A DNA stretch of 23,444 nucleotides from Parasitella parasitica (GCA_025201805.1 MU619237.1:278633-302076), one strand, 5' to 3'. Positions 10,642 to 21,348 are shown, numbered from the stretch's first letter. Notes: a model not told the origin generated them from the letters alone. Program-made: numbers and translations.

Positions 10642-11046
10642 CTATGCCAATTTACGTTTTCTACTCGATTCTTTCTGTTTGCCTTTCTTGCTGGCATTAG
10701 ATATGATTATATCATTGTATTCTTTTTGTCCAGCCTGATAAATCTGTTTTTTCTTCTTCACAAAATGCGCTTGCTGTCGATAATGAATGTCTCTTCCTCC
10801 TATTAATCGCACAGTTAAATTTAAAATGATGGGCCCTTCCTGAATCGAATAATCTTGAAATAAGTTATCATTATCTGTCAAAATTCGGCCTCCCAATGAT
10901 CTGATTTTTTGTTCTTCCACACTAAATGTTGTCGTTTTGGCTAATTTTTGCTTTAAATCGTAAACAGTGCAAGGCTCATTCGGCTGGAATCCGAGACAAA
11001 AGGGACCGAATCCTGAAAATGAATTGACAATGACTTGAAAGTACAT
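10642..11046 (-). CDS. Ubiquitin-like protein with basic C-terminal tail
   Basis: Encodes 134 residues without introns. Residues 1-84 show the ubiquitin fold pattern: MYFQVIVNSFSG, a TVYDLKQKLA helix, EEQKIRSLGGRIL, DYSIQEGPIILNLTVRLIGG. The last 20 correspond to the ubiquitin stretch that ends in the diglycine. The Gly-Gly falls at 83-84 and is followed by a 50-residue, strongly basic extension (RDIHYRQQAHFVKKKKQ to SSRKRKLA). That layout resembles ubiquitin-like precursors or fusions such as ubiquitin-ribosomal protein fusions and Sde2, in which cleavage after GG frees the tail. However, the tail is not S27a, L40 or S30, and it lacks the GGKGG that follows the Sde2 fold. Whether it is cleaved is unknown. 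The basic end could be a nuclear signal. The sense leader contains a 76-base A run, 43-118 bases before the ATG. Confidence 0.8.
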   Translation of the reverse strand: MYFQVIVNSFSGFGPFCLGFQPNEPCTVYDLKQKLAKTTTFSVEEQKIRSLGGRILTDNDNLFQDYSIQEGPIILNLTVRLIGGRDIHYRQQAHFVKKKKQIYQAGQKEYNDIIISNASKKGKQKESSRKRKLA

Positions 11047-11086
11047 TCAAAACTGTCGTCTTGTTCTTTTGATTCTTCTGATGATT

Positions 11087-11088
<2 letters not shown>

Positions 11089-11164
<76 letters not shown>
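11089..11164. repeat. 76-bp uninterrupted T homopolymer (A76 in sense)
   Basis: Positions 11089-11164 are T only. Relative to the minus-strand ubiquitin-like gene this is an A76 tract centred about 80 bases upstream of its ATG, in the promoter or 5' leader. Such runs exclude nucleosomes and are very unstable in replication and sequencing, so the exact length should be treated as approximate. Confidence 0.9.
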
Positions 11165-12213
11165 CGCGTTTCTTTTATATTGGTTGTTTATGCTTGTAAG
11201 AGAAACACACGAAAAAAAAGGGTGAGGGGGGGGGGTGTCACTAACTGAAATGACGCAAGTTAGTTACACACTTTCTCCTTTCTCTTTCTATAGGAAATCA
11301 AATCTGAACAAGCATATAAACAATTGTTCAATAACATGATTCCTATTTTGGATTACAACAAAATAATAGCTGCATCAACGCCTAAAATCAACAACAAACA
11401 TCTACATACGAGGCCAAATGAAAATTTATCAAATTAGTCGATTCGCAATCAATTGTTACATTGTTTAAGGTAACTTAGTTATGCATTTGAAAAAAATACA
11501 GCAGTTTTATACGAGCAACTTTTTAAATTACAAAAATTTGATGGATGTGTGTATTTCAATATAGTAAGAGTCATCAGATCTGATATAAAACCTAAACAGT
11601 TTTTAATTGTATTACTTGATTCGATCATGCTGTCCTTGTTCATAAAACCACCGCAGGTTCTAGGAAATCAATGTTGAATATCCCTATATTAAGAACTTTA
11701 TATGCGCTATGAGCATCAACACAAATCGATTCATCTATATTATCACACACAAAAAATGCATATGTGTGATCATTTTTCGGGGCACAACTATTTGTATTTT
11801 TTTACCATTATTATTCATAATAACTTCACCGAAGCTCAACCAAGTGGAAAAGAACCGCAATAATCAATTTGATAATCTTGAACCGAATGACACTAGTAAT
11901 TGACAATGTGAAATAAAGAAAAAGAGTACAGCAATCGAAAGGTATTGACACTAGATTTATTATAACTCGAAAGCTCTTTTACATAACGAACAATTGCTAT
12001 TTTTCCGTCAAGTATCGTCATGGCGAAGATAATTTATCATACTTTATTTGGTTTATTACCAAGTGACATATAATACGATGATATACCAAAATTTAACTGG
12101 AAATCACTAACTTTCATACAAAAAATGCATATAATCGCACATAAATCTTTGTAAAGAGCAAATCATGCCATCTTTTATTTTTATTTGATACCGCTATGAT
12201 CAGTGCTATATGA
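11165..12213. other. Intergenic DNA, no gene seen
   Basis: This is AT-rich sequence between the T76 tract and the MITE. A G9 run lies near 11227-11235. One open frame (11709-11903, 64 codons from ATG) has no recognisable features and is probably chance. I see no RNA gene or repeat of note. Confidence 0.5.
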
Positions 12214-12215
12214 TA

Positions 12216-12696
12216 CAGTAGCCGCTCGATTTAAGGCTGTTCGATATAAGGCTATTCACGATATAAGGCTACAATTCTTTATGAATTTTTTTTTAAGCAG
12301 GGAGTTAGCCTTATTAGCCTTATTCGATATAAGGCTGAAAATTTTCGAAATTTTAGCCTTATTTTACAGTAAATTGACGGTATTTAAATTTGGGTTGTGT
12401 TGGAAACTGAGCATTATGCATACAGATTTCGTACTTTGGCTCGATAGTGAGACGCTCTCTTGATTGTTGATTAATGCTCATAGTATAATTGTTTGCCAAA
12501 ATATGCTTTTTTAAAAATAAAGAAGTAAATGGATTAGACTGGACGTGTGTCAAATTAATCTAATAGCTGTAGTACGGTATCAACTATACATGTGACTGTT
12601 TTAAAAGTAATAGTCACATGCACGATATAAGGCTATGTTCGATATAAGGCTAAAAAAAGCTTGCAAAAAAAGTAGCCTTAAATCGAGCGACTACTG
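12216..12696. mobile_element. pogo/Tc1-mariner-like MITE, 481 bp, TA TSD
   Basis: The left end (12216-12238) and the inverted right end (12674-12696) match at 22 of 23 bases. They begin CAGTAG and contain GCTCGATTTAAGGCT. Both are directly flanked by TA (12214-12215 and 12697-12698), the target duplication of the Tc1/mariner superfamily. Starts of CAGT..C.CTCG are what I recall for pogo/Tigger-type ends. Inside are five copies of CGATATAAGGCT, all in the same orientation (starting at 12242, 12259, 12325, 12623 and 12640), close variants of the end motif and likely extra transposase-binding sites. A 12-bp imperfect hairpin lies at 12589-12620. There is no transposase, so it is non-autonomous. 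The near-identical ends suggest a fairly young insertion. Confidence 0.88.
12589..12620. repeat. Internal hairpin of the MITE
   Basis: CATGTGACTGTT (12589-12600) pairs with AATAGTCACATG (12609-12620) with one mismatch and an 8-base loop. It sits directly beside two of the CGATATAAGGCT motifs, within the mobile element. Confidence 0.75.
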
Positions 12697-12698
12697 TA

Positions 12699-14175
12699 CA
12701 TACCTCTATTTTTACGGGATGATCCATTTTTCAAGGGCTATGAGAATAAATAGTTGTTTTTTTTTTTGCCCAAAATTAAATGTCATTACTAAAGAGAAGT
12801 GGAATAGATTACCAATATGAAATATTGTTATCTTGATAATAGTAGATACACTTACAAAGATAAACAGGTAGCAGGAAAAAATGACATATATGTCAAAATA
12901 GCATGTTGTGCCACAAACAGGCCTAAAAAGGCACATATTTTTCAAGTAATTTGCCTTTTAGGATGTCGTATGCGCAAGTAAACCGAATTCGAAAGAAAAT
13001 ATGTCATGGTCAAATCACTGTACTCCTTCCCCAACCGACAGATTTCTTTAGCCAAATAGAATTACTATTTGCTTGGAAGAAATCCTTAATTGATAGCATA
13101 AAAAATGCTTAAGGCCCCAAATGTATTCTTCTCAAGTAAAAGCAATGGATTAAAAAGCGTGTCTACCTTTGTACAAAGTTCTTGCTGTTTTCCTAATTTT
13201 TCTATTGTTGTTAAAATGTTTGACTATATTATTACGACTGTTACTAACTTGTCTATTGTCTTTTTTGTTGTGGCTATATAACACCGTATTATCTTTGATC
13301 TTCCTATTGTCCTTCTTTCGGTCTGATATTATTTTGGGGCTCTGCTATCGACTGGCATTTAAATCGATCAAGTGGACCAAGATCCAGAAAAGTATCCAAT
13401 TCACGTCCAGAATGGAACCAGGGCGGGGGGAGCTTTTCCGCTCAATGTATTGAGGTTCGAGATCACTTTCGTTGATAGTATTAGTGGGAGGCTTACTGTG
13501 TTGATTGAAAATTGCAAGCATCTGACGAACAGTAGTATCTTTCCGGTTTCTTTTGGTAGATTAAACGATGATTACATCTCTCGAGAATACATATTTCAAA
13601 TACGGTATAAGTGAATCAAGCGCCATAGTGCCATGCTTGAAAAATGTTTTGTGCATATGCTCGAATAAACAGCTCCTTAATATGTGAAACAGACGGTATT
13701 TGAGATTACTACGATCCTGCAAAAATTACCTATAATGCTGCAGTATATACACAAGGATCAAGGCCAGAGTTAGTGGTAAAAGCAGCCATCAGTGTAACAG
13801 AAGAACACGCCTTGCTGGCATCATGATGCCTGAGATGCTTAATATGCATAATATCTTGATTCCTGATTTCCGCATACACTATGCATTTACTATATATGGC
13901 TTAAACATTGACAATGTTTACAATAAACACCGTTTTGCGTGAGCTTTCAACTCTAATTGTGATGTGATCCTGAATCTACTATTACAACTACTTTAGATTT
14001 GAAAGGCAGATTCCACTATATACAGCATTTGTACCACTTGCAATATATCTTTTTCTCTCTCTGTTTTTTTTTTTTTTTTTTTTTTTTTTTCTCAAGAACA
14101 CCCTCGTCTTCATCTCGGTTACATTTGGGCGGTTTTTAGCTTTTGACAAACGTTGAGCATCACATAAACATAAAG
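12699..14175. other. Intergenic DNA with a weak coding relic
   Basis: I see no intact gene. Between about 13169 and 13614 two overlapping + frames are open. The first encodes a Leu-rich hydrophobic stretch that starts with TTG. The second (about 13363-13614) contains DQDPEKYPIHVQNGTRAGG. The switch between frames would fit a frameshifted relic but could be chance. Upstream of the FHIP gene, a CT-rich stretch leads into a 27-T run at 14064-14090, about 85 bases before the ATG. Confidence 0.4.
14064..14090. promoter_or_regulatory. Poly(dT) tract upstream of the FHIP gene
   Basis: A 27-T run follows a TCTCTCTCTG pyrimidine stretch and ends 85 bases before the FHIP start codon. Poly(dA:dT) tracts of this kind are known nucleosome-excluding promoter elements in fungi. 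The promoter role here is inferred from position only. Confidence 0.5.
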
Positions 14176-17083
14176 ATGGACTACTTTTCAAAGTTCAAGA
14201 AGCGTATGACGCCGCCAAAGGCCCCTCCCACAAGTGTCATGCAGCTCGCTAAATTCCACAAATGCTGGGATTATGTTCACGTAAGTGTGTAAATCAGTAA
14301 ATTCAGGGGAGGGCTCATGAAAAAAAAAAAAAAAAAAAAAAAAAAGTGAAGACCATGTTTCAGCGTGATTGATTTGTTTTGGCTTCACACAGAACATATT
14401 TGTGATGGATGGCAGAAAGACTAATGTCCATGTCCAACAAACCGAGATCCCTTCAAAATTACGCCAGATGGTGGATCTGCTTGTGGATGAAGAGGCCAGA
14501 CAGGACGACAATACAACAGGTCTTTGCATGGAGTATTTTTTAAAGCACGGGATTCTGCAATTTCTCGTAACGATGGCTGAAAAGGCAGATTACCCAGTGG
14601 GTATCCGTGGCGAGGCGATTCAAATGGTCAGCAACATGATAGAGCTGTTGGACGACAGATTTTTGGTCCACAACGCAGTGCACAAGCCAACCATCAAGCT
14701 TTTGCGTTTTTGTGTGCTGGATGATAGACAAAGCGAGCTGTATAGCGACAGTTTGGTGGATTTGATGTACACTATTTGCTCGAAAATCCATGGCTTTCCA
14801 GCACTGTTGAATATATTCTTTCATGATAAGCATTGGCTGACTACGCCGCAAAAGAGCACGTCTGCTGAACAGCCTACCGCTATAGCCCAGTCTGCCAATG
14901 TCGATGGATCGCATGATTACGAATTTCTGTTGTTCACTTATCTATTACGTTTTGTGCATCGTGAGGGCAGATCAGGCGACTATGCACGTACAGGATTGCT
15001 GTTCCTGATGGAAATGGCAGACGATCCATTGGGGGATTTTATACTCGAATCAGACTTTGCAACAATCATGGCGGCTGGACTCGGCGCATTGTACTCTCAG
15101 CTTCCCCGGAAGCTAGTTGTTCAAGAAGAGGCCGACCAGATCTACTCCAATGCAACCTCATATCTACTTGGACAGAGTAATCCGAAAGTAGGCACCCATA
15201 ACATGCGATTTCCCATCGGATTAGGTGCAGAATACTCTAATTCGCCTGAATTCAAGTACCAATTGGACTCTTTCTTAAAACTGCTCGAGTTCTGCCAAGA
15301 TGTACTTTTTCGCTGCCCGAGTGTAAATATCTGCAACTCCTTGTTGAGCAGCGTGCGCACGATATTCTTGGAGAATATCTTGTACCCTTCTATTCTAGAG
15401 TGTTCCGACGTCGATGGATCTTCAGTAGCTGTCATGAGCTACATTGATTTAATACTGCAAACTTTAGAGCATGACGAGTTATCAAAAGTTGTTGTCGGAT
15501 ATCTGATGGACGATGGCGATCAGTCCCCAAGCGCAGACACTAAAGAAAAGAGTGTCGTCAAGGACGCTAGCGTGTCGTTTATAGACTTCACGCTGAAAGA
15601 CCTCATATTGAGTCGTCTGAAATCAACCTCACAAACTACGGTTATCGCGACATTGAAGCTTCTCAAGACATTGGTGACAAACCACTGTCAATACTCGCTT
15701 GGCTTGCTCTCCATCTCTCCTGATACCAGTAAAACCCCAACCATAGTATCGCATCATTTGCGTGAAGTGGAGCTCTATTTTTCACTTATTATTGCTATTG
15801 ACGCCCTCCACGCAGAAGAAATTTTAGCTTGTGGTTATGAAGAATACCTGCGAGATGCAGAGGCCGCCTTGGACAATGACTGGTGCTACCAAAACTTGAA
15901 GCCAGCTGCAGAGGCAGCGAACGACGGACCGCAAGCTCTTAAAGCTAGGCGCAGACGAAGCTTCAAGTATGGTCAGCATGGCGGTAAGGAAGAAGCACAG
16001 AAGAGAGCCAAGCCTTGCTTGCTTGCAAGACATCTTGTGCGATCTACAGACCCTCTCTTACAGATCTTGCTGGGCTTATTGAGCCATTTTTTCACGCAAT
16101 CTTCAGAACTCAATTTAGCATTGACTGGCGTCATATCTGCACTAGCACTTTGCCCTTATCGAAGCCTTGAAGGATGGATTGCATTCAGCGAGAGCGATCG
16201 CACAAACCAAAATGATGTTTTGCTGTTGAACTCAAACGGCCAACCAGCAGTTGGTCAAACAAAGACACGTCGACAGGATGTCTATGTTGGCTACGAGAGC
16301 ATGATCCCTGTGAACGACGATGACGACGAGGATGACCGCTCTATTGACTTTGGGGCCGAGAGAGAGTCCAACAAAAAGACAATGCCTACATACTTCAAGT
16401 CGTACCCGCCATTCTTTACATTGTTGCGTACATTGACGCAGCAGGTGGATTATTACAGGTCAGAAGTCCAATCCTTTGATAAGCTTTTAGAGGAACGTCG
16501 TAATGCCCTGATCAGTGGAGAAATCTCGTTTCTAGATAAACGAGCCGTATCACCATCCAGCAGCACATCTACGTCTACGAGCAGTTACAGAGCACATCAA
16601 TTCAATGCCAGTAGTATTTTTGATAGAAGGCCTTCCATCTTGAGACCGTCCGTTTCAACAGACACTCGTACGCCTATATTAAGCCCTTCTTCGTCGGCAT
16701 CGACTGCCATGGGAAGCCCTCGTATTTCGTCACAGCCTCCGCCTATTCCTGCCGTCAATATGAATGTTGTTCTCAATAATCCCATGTCACCGCTGACTTT
16801 ACACGTGAAAAAGACGTCTTTGACGCGCATTCAGCCTTTATTCCCTTCCAATTTTGTCAGCGATAGAGGGGAGCCTATCCTGGATTTAAGCGATGATGAC
16901 GAGCACACGTTTGCGCCTAAAACAACTGATCCTTCGCAGCCAAAGCGCCTGGATAAAAGCACAGAGATCACTCTCTCGATGCTACTGAACAATATCGTAA
17001 TTCTGGAAGAAACAATCAAAGAGCTGGTTGCATTAATGCAGGTTAGATGTAGTTTGGGCATTGATGGGATTGCGTATGTTTAA
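14176..17083 (+). CDS. FHIP / RAI16-like (FAM160) protein
   Basis: Two exons, 14176-14280 and 14393-17083, encode 931 residues. Exon 1 supplies MDYFSKFKKRMTPP...FHKCWDYVH and joins in phase 0 to NIFVMDGRKT. The N-terminal half follows the RAI16-like pattern: EIPSKLRQMVDLLVDEE near 53-69, GLCMEYFLKHGILQFL, KADYPVGIRGEAIQMVSNM, and HKPTIKLLRFC. The C-terminal end, NNIVILEETIKELVALMQVR, is also typical. Between them are an acidic patch (NDDDDEDD, about 675) and a long Ser-rich, probably disordered, linker. FHIP proteins join FTS and Hook in the FHF complex, which links early endosomes to dynein. That role is established in Aspergillus and animals and is inferred here. The 112-bp intron contains a 26-A run (14320-14345). 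An AATAAA lies 6 bases after the stop. Length agrees with the family. Confidence 0.92.
14281..14392 (+). other. FHIP intron with A26 run
   Basis: The donor is CAC|GTAAGT and the acceptor is CACACAG|AAC. It is the longest intron in the window. It carries an uninterrupted 26-A tract at 14320-14345. An alternative start at 14369 inside the intron would lose the conserved FHKCWDYVH segment and is not preferred. Confidence 0.85.
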
Positions 17084-17370
17084 ATGCTAATAAAAGCACC
17101 TTCATCCTGTCAAATAACGCGTAAAAACTCTGTTGTCACAAGTGCAACTCGAGATAAAGACTGTACAACCATCAGAGTTTGTTGCCAATGCTGACGATTC
17201 ATGCCACATCAAACACCCGCTTTGCATACGATGTGCATCAAAATACAGTACATGCTTTTTTCTCACACTCAAACGCACAGGTAGTGCTATTTAAAGCATA
17301 AACTAAGATTACTTTCCCTTTTCCTCTCTTTTTCTTTACACCACATTCTCATTTTGTACACTATATCACC
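17084..17370. promoter_or_regulatory. FHIP 3' region and SDR promoter
   Basis: A possible polyadenylation signal AATAAA is at 17089-17094. Downstream, CTATTTAAAG at 17286-17295 is TATA-like and is followed by a CT-rich stretch (about 17317-17335). The SDR start is CTATATCACCATGACA, with the ATG at 17371. Confidence 0.45.
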
Positions 17371-18583
17371 ATGACAGGACAAAGACTCTCTGGTAAAGTT
17401 GCTATCGTTACGGGTGCAGGAGGGTAAGTCCAAGTAGTTGCGCGTAACTAAAAGCTCAACACATGAATTTATGCAGTGGCATTGGCTTTGAAACTGCTGT
17501 ATTATTTGCAAAGGAGGGTGCTAAAGTTGTTTGTGCCGATATAAACGAAAAAGGCATGCAAAACACTATTGCCAATATTGCAAAGCTGGTAGGAAACGAC
17601 GCATCAGCAATCGCAGTCAAGACAGATGTGTCTAAAGAGAGCGAGGTCAAGGCTTTAGTAGACAAGGCAGTGGAAAAATTTGGTAAAGTCTTTCTAATTT
17701 GTTTGTGCTTGAAGAGCTTTTACTCAACCATTTAAAAAAAATATTCAAGGTAAACTCGACATCATGTTCAACAATGCTGGTATCATGCATTCAGAGGATG
17801 ACAATGCACTCAACACTGAAGAGCGTGTTTGGTACGTAACATTAGGATGTCCTGAGGGCTATACTTACTCTTAACGATTAGGGATTTAACCATGGACATC
17901 AATGTTAAGGGTGTTTGGTTTGGTTGCAAGTATGCTATCATTGCTATGCGCAAAAGTGGGGGAGGTTCCATCATCAACACGGCTAGTTTCGTCGCCTTGA
18001 TGGGTGCTGCTACTCCTCAATTAGCATGTAAGTGTTTCATCCTCGAAATTTCCTTGGTGTATTCTAAAGAATTTTTTTTTTTGGAACAGATACGGCATCC
18101 AAGGGCGCTGTGTTAGCCATGACGTTAGTTTCAAAGCAGCTGTTGTCTAGAGATACATTGTGAAATTAACAGAATTTGTGATTTACTATATAGTCGAGAA
18201 CTTGCTATGGTTCATGCCCGTGAGAATATTCGGTTCAATTCACTCTGCCCAGGTCCTATCCGTACTCCTTTGTTGATGGATTTCTTAAATACAGAAGAAA
18301 AGAAGCAACGCCGTCTTGTTCATGTGCCTCAAGGGAGATTCGGTGAAGCCATTGAGCAAGCCTACGGCGCCCTCTTTTTAGCTTCTGATGAGAGTTCCTT
18401 TGTTACAGGAACCGACTTCCGAGTAGATGGCGGACTATCCAATGCCTATGTTGTAAGTGCGGCTTCTGATTACAATGATCCACAATGACTAACATTTATG
18501 CAATTTGTCATCCAATTCCTTTTTAGACACCTGAAGGCCCGCCTACTGGCACTGTCCCTACAAATTTCGCGGATATTCAATAG
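17371..18583 (+). CDS. Short-chain dehydrogenase/reductase (classical SDR)
   Basis: Seven exons (17371-17423, 17477-17682, 17750-17831, 17882-18027, 18090-18123, 18194-18452, 18527-18583) give 278 residues, the usual SDR length. The cofactor loop TGAGGGIG is at 14-21, with an acidic residue after the second strand (VVCADIN) that favours NAD(H). NNAG is at 94-97. The active site has S149, Y163 and K167 (YTASK), and CPGPIRTPLL follows. The fold is an NAD(P)-dependent alcohol/ketone oxidoreductase, and the substrate cannot be read from sequence. S149 and Y163 are 14 residues apart, one more than in most SDRs. The block ASFVALMGAATPQ...YTASKG resembles, from memory, a group of actinobacterial SDRs, so ancient transfer is possible. 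Reading through the last intron would replace the TPEGPPTGTVP... tail by a short VSAASDYNDPQ end. Confidence 0.94.
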
Positions 18584-18663
18584 TAAAAATATTTTCTACA
18601 TCTCAAATGTGCTTTGAAGGGTTCAACTAGATCTCTTTTCCTTTGCTAGCTTTTTTGTTATCA

Positions 18664-18673
18664 AATAAATAAA
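18664..18673 (+). terminator. Overlapping AATAAA signals abutting the CDC123 start
   Basis: Two overlapping AATAAA motifs (18664-18669 and 18668-18673) lie about 80 bases past the SDR stop. The second shares its last A with the CDC123 ATG at 18673. If used for the SDR transcript, cleavage would fall inside the CDC123 coding region, so the two mRNAs would overlap in sense. Confidence 0.4.
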
Positions 18674-20006
18674 TGAACACCAAAATCGTTAAAGAACAAG
18701 AAATCGAATTTATAAACATTACCTGCGAGGATGTGAACAGCTGCTCTTTTACGTCGTGGTACCCTAAATTCAAATCACACACTTTCAAGTCGAAAGTTTT
18801 GCCCTTAAGTCAAGAGTTTGTGGATTATCTAAACGCTGAAAGCATCTATCTGCCAGAAGATGGGTGAGACATACATACTATGCGAACCAATGATGCACGA
18901 GACTTACAATGTACATTGTAGACAGCCTGTAGCTGCTAGCATTGAAGAGCTCGACTCTGATGAAGAAACGACCGAGTTTCCTAATGCAAATGATGACAGC
19001 AAGGTACAGAAACAAAAAGCGCCACCGCTTGATTTCGTCATGATTAATTGAAAAAAGTCATTCTACCTTAGATACCAAACTTTCCGGACGTTGAGAGAGA
19101 GATAAGAGAAGCCATATACGAATACGGAGGAGCAGTGTTCCCCAAGCTGAATTGGACATCGCCCAGGGATGCAGCATGGATTTCTGCTACGCAGTCTCTG
19201 AAATGCACATCGCCATTTGATGTTTTCCTTTTACTAAAGTCGTCAGACTTTATCAACCACGATTTGAATCATGCGTATGAGCAGTGCGTAGATGCACAAG
19301 ACAAACAAGACGAAAAAGTCCAGTTCAATCTTGTGCTGCGAAAGTGGTATGATCTGCAGCCGTCCATGGAGTTTCGATGCTTTGTAAAAAGCAGGGAAAT
19401 CATTGGCATCAGTCAAAGAGACATGAATTTCTACCCCTTTCTCTTGGAGTCGCAGCAAGACATTGAGCAGTCAATTTATGAGTTTTTTGAAGACGTTATC
19501 CACAAAGTATTCGAGGGCGCAAACTGTAAATCAAATACATCCGTTTATCTGTCTAGTTGTGATGGCTGATGATTTGTGCATGTGTTTTTTTTTATAGATG
19601 TGTTTGACGTCTACATCCAGCGTAGTAATAGCAAGGTCTATCTCGTCGATTTCAACCCCTTTAGCCCCACAACAGATGCTTTATTATACAATTGGAACGA
19701 ATTAATGTCTTGTAAGTGAACTTTATGCATGAGATTCACCCAAATTTATCTTTCCCCCCCCCCTCTCTCTGACTAGTGGATGTGGATAGCGACCAGCCTC
19801 AAATAAGACTCGTCGAATCGCAAGCCGAGGCAAATTCATTAGCTTGCAATGCGCCTAAATTTGCGACCAGTATGATCCCCAAGGACGTTATTGATTTATC
19901 CTCAGGCAAATCGATTGCCGAGTTTGCAGAGGAGTTTGAGAGAGCAATGAAAAAGACAGAAAACGGGGGATACAGTGACACGGACAGTAGCAGTGATGAC
20001 GAATAA
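18673..20006 (+). CDS. CDC123: CDC123 (D123) eIF2 assembly chaperone
   Basis: Five exons (18673-18863, 18922-19003, 19072-19525, 19598-19711, 19777-20006) encode 356 residues, close to the yeast protein (about 360). CDC123 is a cytosolic ATP-grasp-fold protein that binds eIF2 gamma and promotes assembly of the eIF2 trimer. Visible family signatures are SFTSWYPKF at 25-33, VFPKLNWTSPRDAAW at 113-127, VLRKWYDLQPSMEFRCFVK, GISQRDMNFYPFL, and YLVDFNPFSPTTDALL. An acidic linker (ELDSDEETTEF) is encoded by the short exon 2, and the C-terminus is acidic (SDTDSSSDDE). All junctions keep frame. The gap from the SDR stop is only 89 bp, so the promoter must lie in or overlap the SDR 3' end. The stop codon overlaps an AATAAA (20002-20007). 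Confidence 0.96.
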
Positions 20007-20255
20007 ACTTGCCTTGTATTTCACAAAACTTGAGCCGTACAAAACATTTTCAGCATTCTAAATGTACACATTTTAGTGTCGTTAATGCTCGGCTTTTCGA
20101 TGCTTTTGTTATTTGGCGGCTTGTGAGTATATTTTTTGCAAAAGAAATCCACCTGATTTGTGTGACAAAATAGGAGTTGGTCTCTTTTTTTTTTCTTTTC
20201 CTTTTTTCTTCCTTTGCTTTATCTTTTTTTTTTATTATAAAATATAACAAACACA
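20007..20255. promoter_or_regulatory. CDC123 to Rab7 intergenic region
   Basis: This is 249 bases. It has a strongly pyrimidine-rich stretch with several T runs from about 20180 to 20233, then TATTATAAAATATAACAAAC just before the Rab7 ATG. The CT-rich block is likely the core promoter or leader. No other gene is seen. Confidence 0.45.
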
Positions 20256-21274
<1,019 letters not shown>

Positions 21275-21342
21275 ATACATAATGCAGAACGAAGCATTGG
21301 CTTATGAGTCACATTGAAATGGCGCACTAAGCAAGTCTCTTT

Positions 21343-21348
21343 AATAAA
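21343..21348 (+). terminator. Possible polyadenylation signal of Rab7
   Basis: An AATAAA lies 68 bases after the Rab7 stop and 82 bases before the next ATG. It is the only canonical hexamer in this 156-bp gap. Confidence 0.45.

Noticed and set aside
13452-13464. GGTTCGAGATC resembles a tRNA B box
   Set aside because: No A box at the right distance and no cloverleaf or acceptor-stem pairing around it.
14188-14529. Minus-strand open frames opposite the FHIP gene (also 14540-14914, 15142-15435, 16597-17061)
   Set aside because: They are antisense shadows of a well-supported coding exon and show no domain.
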